A DNA stretch of 64,000 nt, taken from positions 1 through 64,000 of the forward strand of contig NZ_SDLT01000048.1 in assembly GCF_004522235.1 (NCBI RefSeq). The letters run 5' to 3'. Both the position numbers and the translations under genes were made by a program. The stretch comes from Amycolatopsis nivea (lineage in GTDB: Bacteria; Actinomycetota; Actinomycetes; Mycobacteriales; Pseudonocardiaceae). The number at the start of each line of letters is the position of its first letter. Within the stretch, counting starts at the first letter, position 1. The notes under the pieces are model-generated. The model made no database searches and was not told the DNA's origin. It saw only the letters and a list, made by a program, of their open reading frames with translations. Positions 33,808-42,055 of this stretch are shown here, in pieces.

Positions 33808-35235
33808 GTGGGTTCTGCACCGGAAACAGCCGCCGAGAGCGGTCTCAAACCGGGCCTGAAGCAACGCCACATGAATCTGATCGCACTCGGCGGCGTGATC
33901 GGCGCCGGCCTGTTCGTCGGAAGCGGCGTGGTCATCCAGTCGGCCGGGCCCGCGGCGGTGGTCTCGTTCCTGATCGCCGGGCTGATCACCGTGCTCATCA
34001 TGCGGATGCTGGCCGAAATGACCGTCGCGCGGCCCGCGCTCGGCTCGTTCTACGTCTACGCCAGGGAGGCGATGGGCAACCGGGCCGGCTTCACCGTCGG
34101 CTGGATGTACTGGTACTTCTTCGTGATCGTGGTGGCCGTGGAAGCGGTCGCCGGCGGCCGGATCCTGCAGCTCTGGCTGCCGAACGTGCCGCTGTGGGTG
34201 CTGAGCCTCGGCCTGCTCCTGCTGCTCACCGCCACCAACCTGGTCTCCGCGCGGTCCTACGGCGAGTTCGAGTACTGGTTCTCCTCGATCAAGGTCATCG
34301 CGATCCTCGTGTTCCTGGTGGTCGGCGCCCTGTACCTGTTCGGCGTCTGGCCCGGCTCGCACGGAGGCGTCGGGAACCTGGTCTCCCACGGCGGTTTCGC
34401 CCCCATGGGCATCGGCGCGGTGCTGGCCGCGGTCGTCCCCTGCGTCGGCTTCTACACCGGCGCCGAGATCGTCACCATCGCCGCGGCCGAGTCCGCCGAA
34501 CCGCGCCGCGCGATCGCCAAGGCCATGCGCTCCATCGTGTTCCGCGTGGTCCTGTTCTACGTCGGCTCGGTCTTCGTGGTGGTCGCGGTCAAGGCCTGGA
34601 ACGCCCCCGACACCGCCGTCAGCCCGTACGCGGCGGTCCTGGACGTGCTGGGCATCCCCGCCGTGGCGACGATCATGAACGCCATCGTGCTGACGGCCGT
34701 GCTGTCCTGCCTGAACTCGGCGCTGTACACGTCCTCGCGGATGCTGTTCGCCCTGACGCGCAACGGCGACGCCCCGAAGATGTTCACCAAACTGTCCCGC
34801 AGCGGCGTCCCCCGCCGGGCCATCATCGCCGGGACTGTCATCGGGTACGTGTCGGTGATCGCCGCGTACACCTCGCCGAACCTGATCTTCCAGTTCCTGG
34901 TGAACTCCTACGGCGCGGTCGCGCTGTTCGTGTACCTCGCCATCGCACTGGCCCAGGTCCGGCTGCGGAAGCGGCTGCAGAACACCGATCCGGGCGCGCT
35001 GAGCCTGAAGATGTGGCTGTTCCCGTGGCTGAGCTACGCCACGATCGCCTTGATGGCGGCGGTCATCCTGGCCATGGCGTTCCTGCCGACGACCCGCTCG
35101 CAGTTCTGGCTCAGCGCGGTGACGCTGGCGCTGATCCTGATCGCGTACCAGTTCCGGAAGCGCCGTCCGGCCGCTCCCGCGGCGGCGACGGAGACGGACT
35201 CATCGCGGGGAGAGGCGGGAGTCGCCTCGACCTGA
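33808..35235 (+). CDS. APC-family amino acid permease (GabP-like), probable taurine importer
   Basis: A 475-residue amino acid permease with 12 predicted membrane segments. The family opening LKQRHMNLIALGGVIGAGLFVGSG and FYTGAEIVTIAAAESAEPRRA (consensus region between segments) are present. GabP-type permeases carry gamma-aminobutyrate and similar omega-amino acids; taurine is a comparable zwitterion. GTG at 33808 has GGAAGGAGGAG before it; a longer upstream frame runs through the promoter. Shared promoter layout with tpa supports taurine uptake. Confidence 0.85.
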   Translation: MGSAPETAAESGLKPGLKQRHMNLIALGGVIGAGLFVGSGVVIQSAGPAAVVSFLIAGLITVLIMRMLAEMTVARPALGSFYVYAREAMGNRAGFTVGWMYWYFFVIVVAVEAVAGGRILQLWLPNVPLWVLSLGLLLLLTATNLVSARSYGEFEYWFSSIKVIAILVFLVVGALYLFGVWPGSHGGVGNLVSHGGFAPMGIGAVLAAVVPCVGFYTGAEIVTIAAAESAEPRRAIAKAMRSIVFRVVLFYVGSVFVVVAVKAWNAPDTAVSPYAAVLDVLGIPAVATIMNAIVLTAVLSCLNSALYTSSRMLFALTRNGDAPKMFTKLSRSGVPRRAIIAGTVIGYVSVIAAYTSPNLIFQFLVNSYGAVALFVYLAIALAQVRLRKRLQNTDPGALSLKMWLFPWLSYATIALMAAVILAMAFLPTTRSQFWLSAVTLALILIAYQFRKRRPAAPAAATETDSSRGEAGVAST

Positions 35236-35251
35236 GCTGCTCAGTCTGTGC

Positions 35252-35294
35252 GGGAAAGCCGGGCGGTCCCTCGACGGGGCCGCCCGGCTTTCCC
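35252..35294. terminator. Strong hairpin after the APC permease
   Basis: GGGAAAGCCGGGCGG (35252-35266) pairs perfectly with CCGCCCGGCTTTCCC (35280-35294), a 15-bp stem with a 13-base loop. It isolates the permease from the exporter operon. Confidence 0.88.
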
Positions 35295-35296
35295 GG

Positions 35297-35356
35297 CTGG
35301 CACCCCCCGATGCCGCGATTCTGGACCTACCGCCACGACCAGACGTCCCGCACAGT
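35297..35356 (+). promoter_or_regulatory. TauR/MocR-type promoter of the exporter operon
   Basis: CTGGCACCCC (35297) and CTGGACCTAC (35321) are 24 nt apart and CACAGT begins at 35351, 30 nt after the second repeat. The predicted transcript start is about 24 nt before a short leader frame at 35387. Confidence 0.68.
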
Positions 35357-35386
35357 GGAGCGATCCGCCCGCGCCGTGGAGGTCTG

Positions 35387-35431
35387 ATGCCGCACCCGTC
35401 CAGGGTCCTCGCTCCCCCGGGCCGTCCATGA
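35387..35431 (+). CDS. Possible 14-residue leader peptide
   Basis: An ATG at 35387 sits 5 bases after GGAGG and encodes MPHPSRVLAPPGRP before a TGA that overlaps the exporter start (ATGA at 35428). The exporter itself has no clear ribosome binding site, so translation may be coupled through this leader. A coding role is unproven. Confidence 0.4.
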   Translation: MPHPSRVLAPPGRP

Positions 35432-36174
35432 CCTTCTGGCAGCTGTCCCCGGCCGCGATGGCGTTCGCCGTCGCCGCCCTGTTCGCCGGAGGCCTGATCC
35501 GCGGCTACTCCGGCTTCGGCGCGTCCCTGGTGTGGGTCAGCTGCCTCTGCCTGGTCCTGCCGCCCCCGGCCGTCGTCCCGAGCACGCTCCTGCTCGAAAT
35601 AGCGTCCAGCGTGACCCTGCTGCCCAAGGCCTGGTCCGACGCCCACCGCCCGTCCGTCCGCTGGCTCCTGGCCGGCGCGCTCCTCGGACTCCCCATCGGC
35701 ATCTGGTTCCTCGCCGCGCTGCCCGAACGCGCCACGAGACTGACCGTCGGCCTGGTCGTCGGACTCTCCGCACTGGCACTGGCCCTGAGCCGCCGAACCC
35801 GCCGCCTGCCCGGCCGCGGCGCGTGCGCGAGCATGGGCACCGCCTTCGGAGTCCTGAACGGCGCCTGCGGCATGGGCGGCCCGCCAGTCGTCCTGATGTA
35901 CCTGGCGTCCCCGCTGCCGATGACGGTCAACCGCGCGAGCCTGGTCGTCTTCTTCCTGGCCGCGGACACCATGACAGTCGCCACCGCGGGCACCGGCGGC
36001 CTCCTCACCAGCGACGTCCTCCTGCAGACCGCGCTCTTCCTCCCCCTGGCGTTGGCCGGAGTCGCCGCCGGAAGCTGGCTGTACCGCCACGCCCGCGGCG
36101 ACGCCCGCCGGATCGTGCTGGGACTCCTCGCGGTGCTTTCCCTTGCCCTGGTAGGCCAAGCGGTGGTCACATGA
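35428..36174 (+). CDS. tauE: TauE/SafE-family sulfite exporter
   Basis: A 248-residue protein with about eight hydrophobic segments of the TauE/SafE family: the first half has GGLIRGYSGFGASLVWV and the second the matching repeat GTAFGVLNGACGMGGPPVVLMYL. TauE-type proteins export the sulfite released by Xsc. It follows the APC permease and carries the TauR-type promoter. A related second exporter gene lies 40 bp downstream. Confidence 0.87.
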   Translation: MTFWQLSPAAMAFAVAALFAGGLIRGYSGFGASLVWVSCLCLVLPPPAVVPSTLLLEIASSVTLLPKAWSDAHRPSVRWLLAGALLGLPIGIWFLAALPERATRLTVGLVVGLSALALALSRRTRRLPGRGACASMGTAFGVLNGACGMGGPPVVLMYLASPLPMTVNRASLVVFFLAADTMTVATAGTGGLLTSDVLLQTALFLPLALAGVAAGSWLYRHARGDARRIVLGLLAVLSLALVGQAVVT

Positions 36175-36214
36175 CCCGTTCCCCCGACTGCTCGCTCCCC
36201 CACCAGGCGGCCTC

Positions 36215-36934
36215 ATGATCCTCGGCGCACTAGCCGTCGCCTTCGCCGGCTTCATCGGCGGCCTGACCGGATTCGGCGCGTCGTTGGTCGGCACGCCCTT
36301 GCTGCTGCTCATCGGACTCCCGCTGCCGCAGGTGGTCGTGATCAACCTGATCACCACCATGATCACCCGGCTCGCCGTGCTCCACCGCGAACGCGACCAC
36401 ATCGCCTGGCGCCGAGTGGCCGTCCTAGGCGCCGCAAGCCTCCCCGGTGCCGCCGCGGGCGCCCTCACGCTGCACCTGCTGGAGCCGCACGCTCTCCGCA
36501 TCCTGGCCGGCACCGTGGTCGTGCTCTCCGGCCTGCGCCTGCTCCTGCGCCCAACCCGCGACGCCCACCCGGCGACCCCCGCGAAGCAAACGATCGCCGG
36601 CTTGCTGGGCGGTTACCTCTCCACGACGACTTCGCTGAACGGCGCGCCCCCAGCCGTCCTGCTGGCCTCGGCGAAAGTCCCTCCGAGAACCTTCGTAGGC
36701 GACCTGGCGGGCTACTTCGTGGTGACCAACTGCCTGTCCCTGCTCCTCCTGGTCACCGCGGGCCAGTTCGACACCACGGACCTGGGCACCCGCCTGCCGG
36801 TCCTGGTCCTGGCCGCCCTGGCGGGCAACATCCTCGGCGGCCGCCTCATCGGCCGGGTCCCGCGCCTGGTGTTCGACCGGGCGATCGTGGGGCTGATCGT
36901 GACGTCCGGCGTGGTGACGATGATCAGCGCCTGA
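36215..36934 (+). CDS. Second TauE/SafE-family exporter
   Basis: A 239-residue membrane protein of the same family, with AFAGFIGGLTGFGASLVGTPLLLL near the start and GLLGGYLSTTTSLNGAPPAVLL as the second half-repeat. It is in the same operon as the upstream exporter. Two divergent copies could form a heteromer or handle different anions such as sulfite and sulfoacetate. Confidence 0.85.
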   Translation: MILGALAVAFAGFIGGLTGFGASLVGTPLLLLIGLPLPQVVVINLITTMITRLAVLHRERDHIAWRRVAVLGAASLPGAAAGALTLHLLEPHALRILAGTVVVLSGLRLLLRPTRDAHPATPAKQTIAGLLGGYLSTTTSLNGAPPAVLLASAKVPPRTFVGDLAGYFVVTNCLSLLLLVTAGQFDTTDLGTRLPVLVLAALAGNILGGRLIGRVPRLVFDRAIVGLIVTSGVVTMISA

Positions 36935-36964
36935 CGGGCGTGAGCGGTTCCCCGCGCCGCTGCG

Positions 36965-37417
36965 CTAGAGGAGGCCGGGCAAGCCCTGGGGCGCCCCGGC
37001 GACCGACGTCGCGATCCGGAGCGCGTTCGCCGCGATCGTCAGTGCCGGGTTGACCGCCGCCGAGGACGGGAAGAACGACGAATCGGCGAGCCACAGGTTC
37101 TCCACGTCGTGGCTGCGGCACGAGGCGTCCAGGACGCTGGTCGCCGGGTCGGGGCCGGCGACCGCGGTGCCGCACATGTGGGAGTTGGTCTCGATCCCCA
37201 TGCGCTGGGTGAACAGCAACGGGTATCCCGCTTTGCGCACCAGCCGCCGCATCCGGGCGACGAGTTCTCGGTGCGGCGCGACGTTGTTCGGCGTCCAGTC
37301 GACGACCGTCCGGCCGCCTTCGACCCGGACCCGGTTGTCCGTGATCGCGGCCACTGGTGGCTCGCCCAGACCGGCACGACCGCGCGCGTAGCCAGCAACG
37401 GCCTCGCCAACCGACAC
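36965..37417 (-). pseudogene. C-terminal remnant of a GMC oxidoreductase
   Basis: About 150 residues match only the end of a glucose-methanol-choline-type flavoprotein: TNSHMCGTAVAGPDPATSVLD and the hallmark SSFFPSSAAVNPALTIAANALRIA. The FAD-binding N-terminal 350 or so residues are missing; the bases before it (37418-37500) do not continue the protein in any frame I could follow. No start signal is evident. It is a decayed gene. Confidence 0.78.
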
Positions 37418-37571
37418 CGCGCGGTCCGGACCTCCTCCGCGGAGACGTGATCTTCATCGGGGCTGACCTGCGGAAGGACGGCGCGAGGACGAGACGGGGA
37501 CGGATCCCGGCAGCGTAGTGCTCGTCCGGTCGCCCGCTCCGGTGGCGACCGCTTCGAGGGGAGAAACCCAC

Positions 37572-37982
37572 ATGCCCACGATCCGCTCCGCAGTGGCGCT
37601 CGCGGCCGCCGTGGCCGGCGCCGCCGCCGGCACCGTCCTTGCCGCGGCCCCGGCCTCCGCGGCCACCGCGCCGTGCCCGGCCGGCTACTACTGCTTCTAC
37701 CAGGACGCCAACTACAACCGCGGCACCACCGGCTGGCATCTCAACTACAACAGCACGCAGTCCGGGGACTTCAACAACCCGCCCGCGTCCAGCGGCAACA
37801 AGCGCAACCAGCTGTCGTCGATCATCAACAACGGCAACCGCACCATCTGCGTCTACAACGACGTCGTGCTCGCGCCCGACAAGCTGCTCATCAAGGTCCC
37901 GCCGTACGGGGACGTGCCGAACCTGGCCAACATCCCCGGCGCCAACGACAACGCCGACTACTGGAAGCTCAACGCCTGCTGA
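37572..37982 (+). CDS. Secreted peptidase-inhibitor I36-like protein
   Basis: A 136-residue exported protein. Residues 1-32 are a signal peptide (positive MPTIRS, hydrophobic alanine-rich core, AASA cleavage site). The mature part starts with APCPAGYYCFYQDANYNRG, a beta/gamma-crystallin-like pattern typical of the I36 inhibitor family (such as SMPI), with Cys pairs for disulfides and the last residue Cys. Start has GGGGAG upstream. Whether it inhibits proteases is not known. Confidence 0.82.
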   Translation: MPTIRSAVALAAAVAGAAAGTVLAAAPASAATAPCPAGYYCFYQDANYNRGTTGWHLNYNSTQSGDFNNPPASSGNKRNQLSSIINNGNRTICVYNDVVLAPDKLLIKVPPYGDVPNLANIPGANDNADYWKLNAC

Positions 37983-37988
37983 TCCGGA

Positions 37989-38023
37989 ACGCGGGAGCCC
38001 TTGCCGAGCGGGGGCTCCCGCGT
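37989..38023. terminator. Hairpin terminator
   Basis: ACGCGGGAGCCC (37989-38000) pairs perfectly with GGGCTCCCGCGT (38012-38023) across an 11-base loop and is followed by CTTTCCC. It lies between the secreted protein and the convergent metal transporter. Confidence 0.85.
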
Positions 38024-38037
38024 CTTTCCCCAGCGGC

Positions 38038-39171
38038 TCAGCCCGGGCGATCCGATCCCTCTCCGCCAGCGGCCTCCGCACCGGCCGGGACCGGCCATCG
38101 CTCTTCGAGCCGCCCCAGTTTCCACACTCCGATCGCGATCGCCCAGCCGAGGACGAACACTCCGACGATCCCGAATCCCATCCGGTTCACGTCGAGTCCG
38201 GCGACCCAGTCCCAGAGCCCGCCGGTCAGCCCGAGCTTCTCCGCCAGTACCGACAGCAGTTCGACGGTGCCGATGAGCAGCGCGACCGCGACGGACAGGC
38301 CGGTGAGCGTCAGGTTGTAGTAGACCTTGCGCAGCGGCTGCGACAGCGCCCAGCCGTAGGCGTAGTTCATGAACGAGCCGTCGATGGTGTCGAGCAGCGA
38401 CATGCCCGCCGCGAAGAGCACCGGCAGGCACATCACGGCGTACCAAGGGAGTCCGGCGCCCACGCTTGTGCCCGCGAGCACCAGCAGCGCGATTTCGCTG
38501 ACCGTGTCGAAGCCGAGCCCGAACAGGATGCCGACCGGGTAGATCTGCCACGGCGCGGAGATCGCGCGCATCGTCCGACGGAGGATCCGGGTGAGGAAAC
38601 CGCGGTTCTCCAGGTGCGTGTCCAGTGCCGCCTCGTCGCAGTCGCCCCGGCGCATCCGGCGGAAGACGCGCACGATCCCGGCGAGCACGACCAGGTTGAC
38701 GATGCCGAGCAGCCACAGGAACCCGCCGGACACGACCGTGCCGATCAGGCCGCCGAACGTGCGCAGCGGCGACCCGTCGTCGGTCAGTTCGATGCCCAGC
38801 GTCCGGATCCCGGACGCGAGCAGCAGCGTCAGCACGACCACCACGGTGGAATGCCCGAGCGAGAACCAGAATCCCACCGAGAGCGGGCGTTTGCCCTCGG
38901 CGATCAGCTTGCGCGTGGTGTTGTCGATCGCGGCGATGTGGTCGGCGTCGAAGGCGTGCCGCAGCCCGAGCAGATAGGCGGTCAGCCCGGTTCCCACGCC
39001 GAACACCCCCGCGCCGATCCGGTAGTGGCCGGGGACGACGAGCAGGAGCAGCACGCCCCAGCCCACGACGTGCAGCAGGGCGATGAACGCGGCCATCCCG
39101 CCGACGTGCGCCCGTTCCCGGCGCGACAGCCGGCGGCGCGCGGCGGGGCGGGTACTCGCGATCGACGTCAT
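38038..39171 (-). CDS. NicT/HoxN-family nickel/cobalt transporter
   Basis: A 377-residue permease with about eight membrane segments. The NiCoT signature HAFDADHIAAIDNTTRKL (HX4DH metal motif in segment II) is present, as is FGLGFDTVSEIALL. It imports nickel or cobalt with high affinity. It is divergent from the alcohol dehydrogenase gene at 39507. The His-rich MoxR protein in that cluster invites a link between this importer and metal loading of the dehydrogenases, but no metal-responsive site was recognised. Confidence 0.88.
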   Translation of the reverse strand: MTSIASTRPAARRRLSRRERAHVGGMAAFIALLHVVGWGVLLLLVVPGHYRIGAGVFGVGTGLTAYLLGLRHAFDADHIAAIDNTTRKLIAEGKRPLSVGFWFSLGHSTVVVVLTLLLASGIRTLGIELTDDGSPLRTFGGLIGTVVSGGFLWLLGIVNLVVLAGIVRVFRRMRRGDCDEAALDTHLENRGFLTRILRRTMRAISAPWQIYPVGILFGLGFDTVSEIALLVLAGTSVGAGLPWYAVMCLPVLFAAGMSLLDTIDGSFMNYAYGWALSQPLRKVYYNLTLTGLSVAVALLIGTVELLSVLAEKLGLTGGLWDWVAGLDVNRMGFGIVGVFVLGWAIAIGVWKLGRLEERWPVPAGAEAAGGEGSDRPG

Positions 39172-39263
39172 CGGGCATCACCTCGGGTTTCGGGCGCGGG
39201 CTGGTCCGCCGACCGACGATAGGTCGGCCCGGACCCGGTTCTCGCCGTGCGATCGGGCGCGCC

Positions 39264-39337
39264 GTACCTGTCCGGGCGGGCAGGTACCACGGACTCGCTC
39301 GCGGTCCTCGACCGCGCACCTGGCCGATCGGGCAGGC
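39264..39337. promoter_or_regulatory. Two ACCTGNCCG palindromes upstream of the mno-type gene
   Basis: The 335-bp gap between the NicT-like gene and the alcohol dehydrogenase holds GTACCTGTCCGG/GCGGGCAGGTAC (39264-39287) and ACCTGGCCGATCGGGCAGGC (39318-39337), centres 52 bp apart. They resemble the core of the perfect palindrome at 48625. The distance to the start codon (170-240 bp) suits an upstream activator. Confidence 0.6.
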
Positions 39338-39506
39338 AGGCCCCGTCCGATCGTGCCGAGCGGGGTCTCCGGTCGGCCGGGATCGGCCCGCGCCGGGTTC
39401 CCGGACCGCGATGGCGCGCCTAGCTTTCCGGTTGTCCGTGCTCTTGCCAGAGCAGCCGCCCGCCGCACGCACGTCGCCCGGACGTGCCGAGAGGACCAGT
39501 GCGATC

Positions 39507-40799
39507 ATGCAGGTCGATGAGCTGTTGAAACCGTTTCCCATCAAGGAGTTCCACCCGTTCCCGCGGGCGCTGCTCGGTCCCGGCTCGCACGAGCTGATCG
39601 GGCCGGAAGCCCTCAAGATGGGGTTCAAGAAGGTGCTCGTCATGACGTCCGGCCTGCGCGGGACGGACATCGTGCACAAGATCGTGGAGTCGATGAAGTA
39701 CCACGGTCTCGAGGTCGTCGTGTACGACCAGGTGGAGTCGAATCCCAAGGACTACAACGTCATGGACGCCGTGACGCTGTACCAGGAGAACAAGTGCGAT
39801 TCGTTCGTCTCGATCGGCGGCGGTTCCTCGCACGACGCCTGCAAGGGCGCGCGCATTTCGGTCGCGCACGACGGCCGCAACGTCAACGAGTTCGAGGGCT
39901 TCAACAAATCCGAGAACCCGAAGAACCCGCCGCACATCGCGGTTTCCACCACCGCGGGCACCGGTTCCGAGACGTCGTGGGCTTACGTCATCACTGACAC
40001 CACGACCGATCCGGAGAACCCGCACAAGTACGTGGCGTTCGACGACGCGTCGGTGACCACGCTGGCGATCGACGACCCCGTTCTCTACTACGACTGCCCG
40101 ATCGACTACACCGCACAGTGCGGTTTCGACGTGCTGGCGCACGCCTCCGAACCGTACGTGTCCCGGCTGAATTTCGAGCCGTCGCTGGGAAACGCGCTGC
40201 ACGCGATCAAGCTGACCGGCCAGAATCTGCGAGCCGCAGTGTGGAACGGCCAGGATTTGGCCGGCCGCGAGGGCATGATGTACGCCCAGTACATCGCCGC
40301 GCAGGCGTTCAACTCCGGCGGACTCGGGATCATCCACTCGATCTCGCACGCGGTGAGCGCGTTCTACGACACCCATCACGGCCTGAACAACGCGATCGCG
40401 CTGCCGCGGGTGTGGGCGTTCAACATGCCGGCCGCGTACAAGCGGTTCGCTGACATCGCCGAGGCGCTCGGCGTCGACACCTACGGCAAAACCGACGTGC
40501 AGGCCGCCGACGCCGCGCTCGCCGCGGCCATCCGGTTGCTGCGCGACGTGGGCATCCCGGAGAAGTTCACCGACGTCACCGCGGACTCCTACTCGAAGAA
40601 CCGGCTGGGCCAGGGTCCGACCAAGTACTACGAGCGGGCGAAGGTGATCAAGGGCGACGACGCCGACGTGGACCGCATCACCAACCACGTCCTCGGCGAC
40701 GCGTGCACCCCGGGCAACGCCAAGGAGTGCACCTTCGACACGGTCCGCCCGGTCGTCGACCACTGCCTCAACGGCGATCTCGACGACCTGCTCGGCTGA
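39507..40799 (+). CDS. mno: NDMA/mycofactocin-type methanol:alcohol dehydrogenase
   Basis: A 430-residue group III (iron-type) alcohol dehydrogenase resembling methanol:NDMA oxidoreductase of Amycolatopsis and Mdo of mycobacteria. Family segments: the N-terminus QVDELLKPFPIKEFHPFPRALLGPG, the NAD loop SIGGGSSHDACKGARI, and metal ligands in DVLAHASEPYVSR, GIIHSISHAVSA and DTHHGLNN. These enzymes keep NAD(H) bound and pass electrons to mycofactocin. The mftM-like gene three genes downstream fits. ATG at 39507 with GAGAGGA upstream. Confidence 0.9.
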   Translation: MQVDELLKPFPIKEFHPFPRALLGPGSHELIGPEALKMGFKKVLVMTSGLRGTDIVHKIVESMKYHGLEVVVYDQVESNPKDYNVMDAVTLYQENKCDSFVSIGGGSSHDACKGARISVAHDGRNVNEFEGFNKSENPKNPPHIAVSTTAGTGSETSWAYVITDTTTDPENPHKYVAFDDASVTTLAIDDPVLYYDCPIDYTAQCGFDVLAHASEPYVSRLNFEPSLGNALHAIKLTGQNLRAAVWNGQDLAGREGMMYAQYIAAQAFNSGGLGIIHSISHAVSAFYDTHHGLNNAIALPRVWAFNMPAAYKRFADIAEALGVDTYGKTDVQAADAALAAAIRLLRDVGIPEKFTDVTADSYSKNRLGQGPTKYYERAKVIKGDDADVDRITNHVLGDACTPGNAKECTFDTVRPVVDHCLNGDLDDLLG

Positions 40800-40803
40800 T
40801 CCC

Positions 40804-40835
40804 GCGCGGCGGGGCTCGCTCCGGCCCCGCCGCGC
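40804..40835 (+). terminator. Hairpin between mno and moxR genes
   Basis: GCGCGGCGGGGC (40804-40815) pairs perfectly with GCCCCGCCGCGC (40824-40835) and is followed by TTCTT. In an operon it would let mno be transcribed far more than the accessory genes. Confidence 0.8.
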
Positions 40836-40866
40836 TTCTTCCCGACTTCGACGCACCGGAGGCGAC

Positions 40867-42045
40867 GTGCCCACCGCAATCCCCGACCACGCCCGGTTCG
40901 GCTCGATCGAAGAGGTGGCCGACCGGTTCGCCGGCGCCGGCTACATCGCGGACCGCCGGCTGGCCGCCACCGTCTATCTGATGTCCGCATTGGACAAACC
41001 GGTGCTGCTGGAGGGCCCGGCCGGCGTCGGCAAAACCGAACTGGCCAAAATCCTCGCCGCGGTCACCGGCCGCAGGCTGTTGCGGCTGCAGTGCTACGAG
41101 GGCCAGGACGAGACGAAAGCCCTCTACGAGTGGGACTACGGCAAGCAGTTGCTCTACATCCAGATGCTGCGCGAGAAAATCGGCGACGTGATCGCCGACG
41201 CGCCGGACCTGGCCAGTGCGGTCGCCCGGATCGACGCGCAGGACAGCGTGTTCTTCTCCGACCACTTCCTCGCCCCGCGGCCGCTGCTGGACGCGGTGCG
41301 CGGCGAGGAACCGGCGGTGCTGCTGATCGACGAGGTCGACCGCGCGGACGAGGCGCTGGAGGCGGTGCTGCTCGAATGCCTTGCGGAGTACCAGGTTTCG
41401 GTGCCGGAGGTCGGCACCTACGTCGCGAAGGTCCCGCCGCTGGTGGTGCTCACGTCCAACAACACGCGCGACCTTTCCGCCGCGCTGAAACGGCGTTGCC
41501 TCCACCTGTTCCTGGACTACCCGGACACTGAACGCGAACTGGAGATCCTGCGTTCCAAGAAAACCGGGCTGCCCGACGCGGCCGCGCGCACGCTCGTCGA
41601 GGTGGTGCGGAAGCTGCGCGGGCTGCGGCTGCGCAAGAGCCCGAGCATCTCCGAAACCATCGACTGGGCCCGCACGCTCGCCGTGCTCGGCGTCGAGGAG
41701 CTGTCGCCGGAAGTCCTGGCCGAGACGGCGAATGTGGTGCTGAAGTACGAACGCGACCTGGGGCGCGCGTTGCAGGTGCTGCCGGATCTGGTCGACCCGA
41801 ACCGCGAGCTGCCCGCCGAACTGCCGCACAGCCACGGGCACGGACATGGCCACGGGCATGGTCACCACGACGGCCATTCGCACCACGAGGACGACGGAGG
41901 CCGGGCGGCGCGGCTGGCCAAGGACCAGCCCGGCCGCCACGACGAGAACTACTACGGCTCTCCAGGCTCCGGCCCGGCGCAGCGGTCGAGCGGCGGTCAG
42001 GGCGGACGGGCGTTCGAGGCGTTCACCCGACGGCGTCCGGTCTGA
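40867..42045 (+). CDS. MoxR-type AAA+ ATPase with His-rich tail
   Basis: A 392-residue MoxR ATPase: Walker A GPAGVGKTE at residues 50-58, Walker B LLIDEVDRADEALEAVL, sensor LTSNNTRDLSAALKRRC. MoxR proteins work with VWA partners to mature enzymes, often by inserting metals. Unusually, residues 321-340 contain 11 histidines alternating with glycine, a pattern seen in nickel or zinc storage tails (HypB, UreE, CooJ). GTG start with GGAGG. It follows the mno-type gene and precedes its VWA partner. Confidence 0.9.
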   Translation: MPTAIPDHARFGSIEEVADRFAGAGYIADRRLAATVYLMSALDKPVLLEGPAGVGKTELAKILAAVTGRRLLRLQCYEGQDETKALYEWDYGKQLLYIQMLREKIGDVIADAPDLASAVARIDAQDSVFFSDHFLAPRPLLDAVRGEEPAVLLIDEVDRADEALEAVLLECLAEYQVSVPEVGTYVAKVPPLVVLTSNNTRDLSAALKRRCLHLFLDYPDTERELEILRSKKTGLPDAAARTLVEVVRKLRGLRLRKSPSISETIDWARTLAVLGVEELSPEVLAETANVVLKYERDLGRALQVLPDLVDPNRELPAELPHSHGHGHGHGHGHHDGHSHHEDDGGRAARLAKDQPGRHDENYYGSPGSGPAQRSSGGQGGRAFEAFTRRRPV

Positions 42046-42055
42046 GGCGGCGGCC

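Noticed and set aside
41821..41900. Repetitive CAC/GGC stretch as a possible simple repeat
   Set aside because: It is in frame within the MoxR gene and encodes its His-rich tail, so it is annotated there instead.
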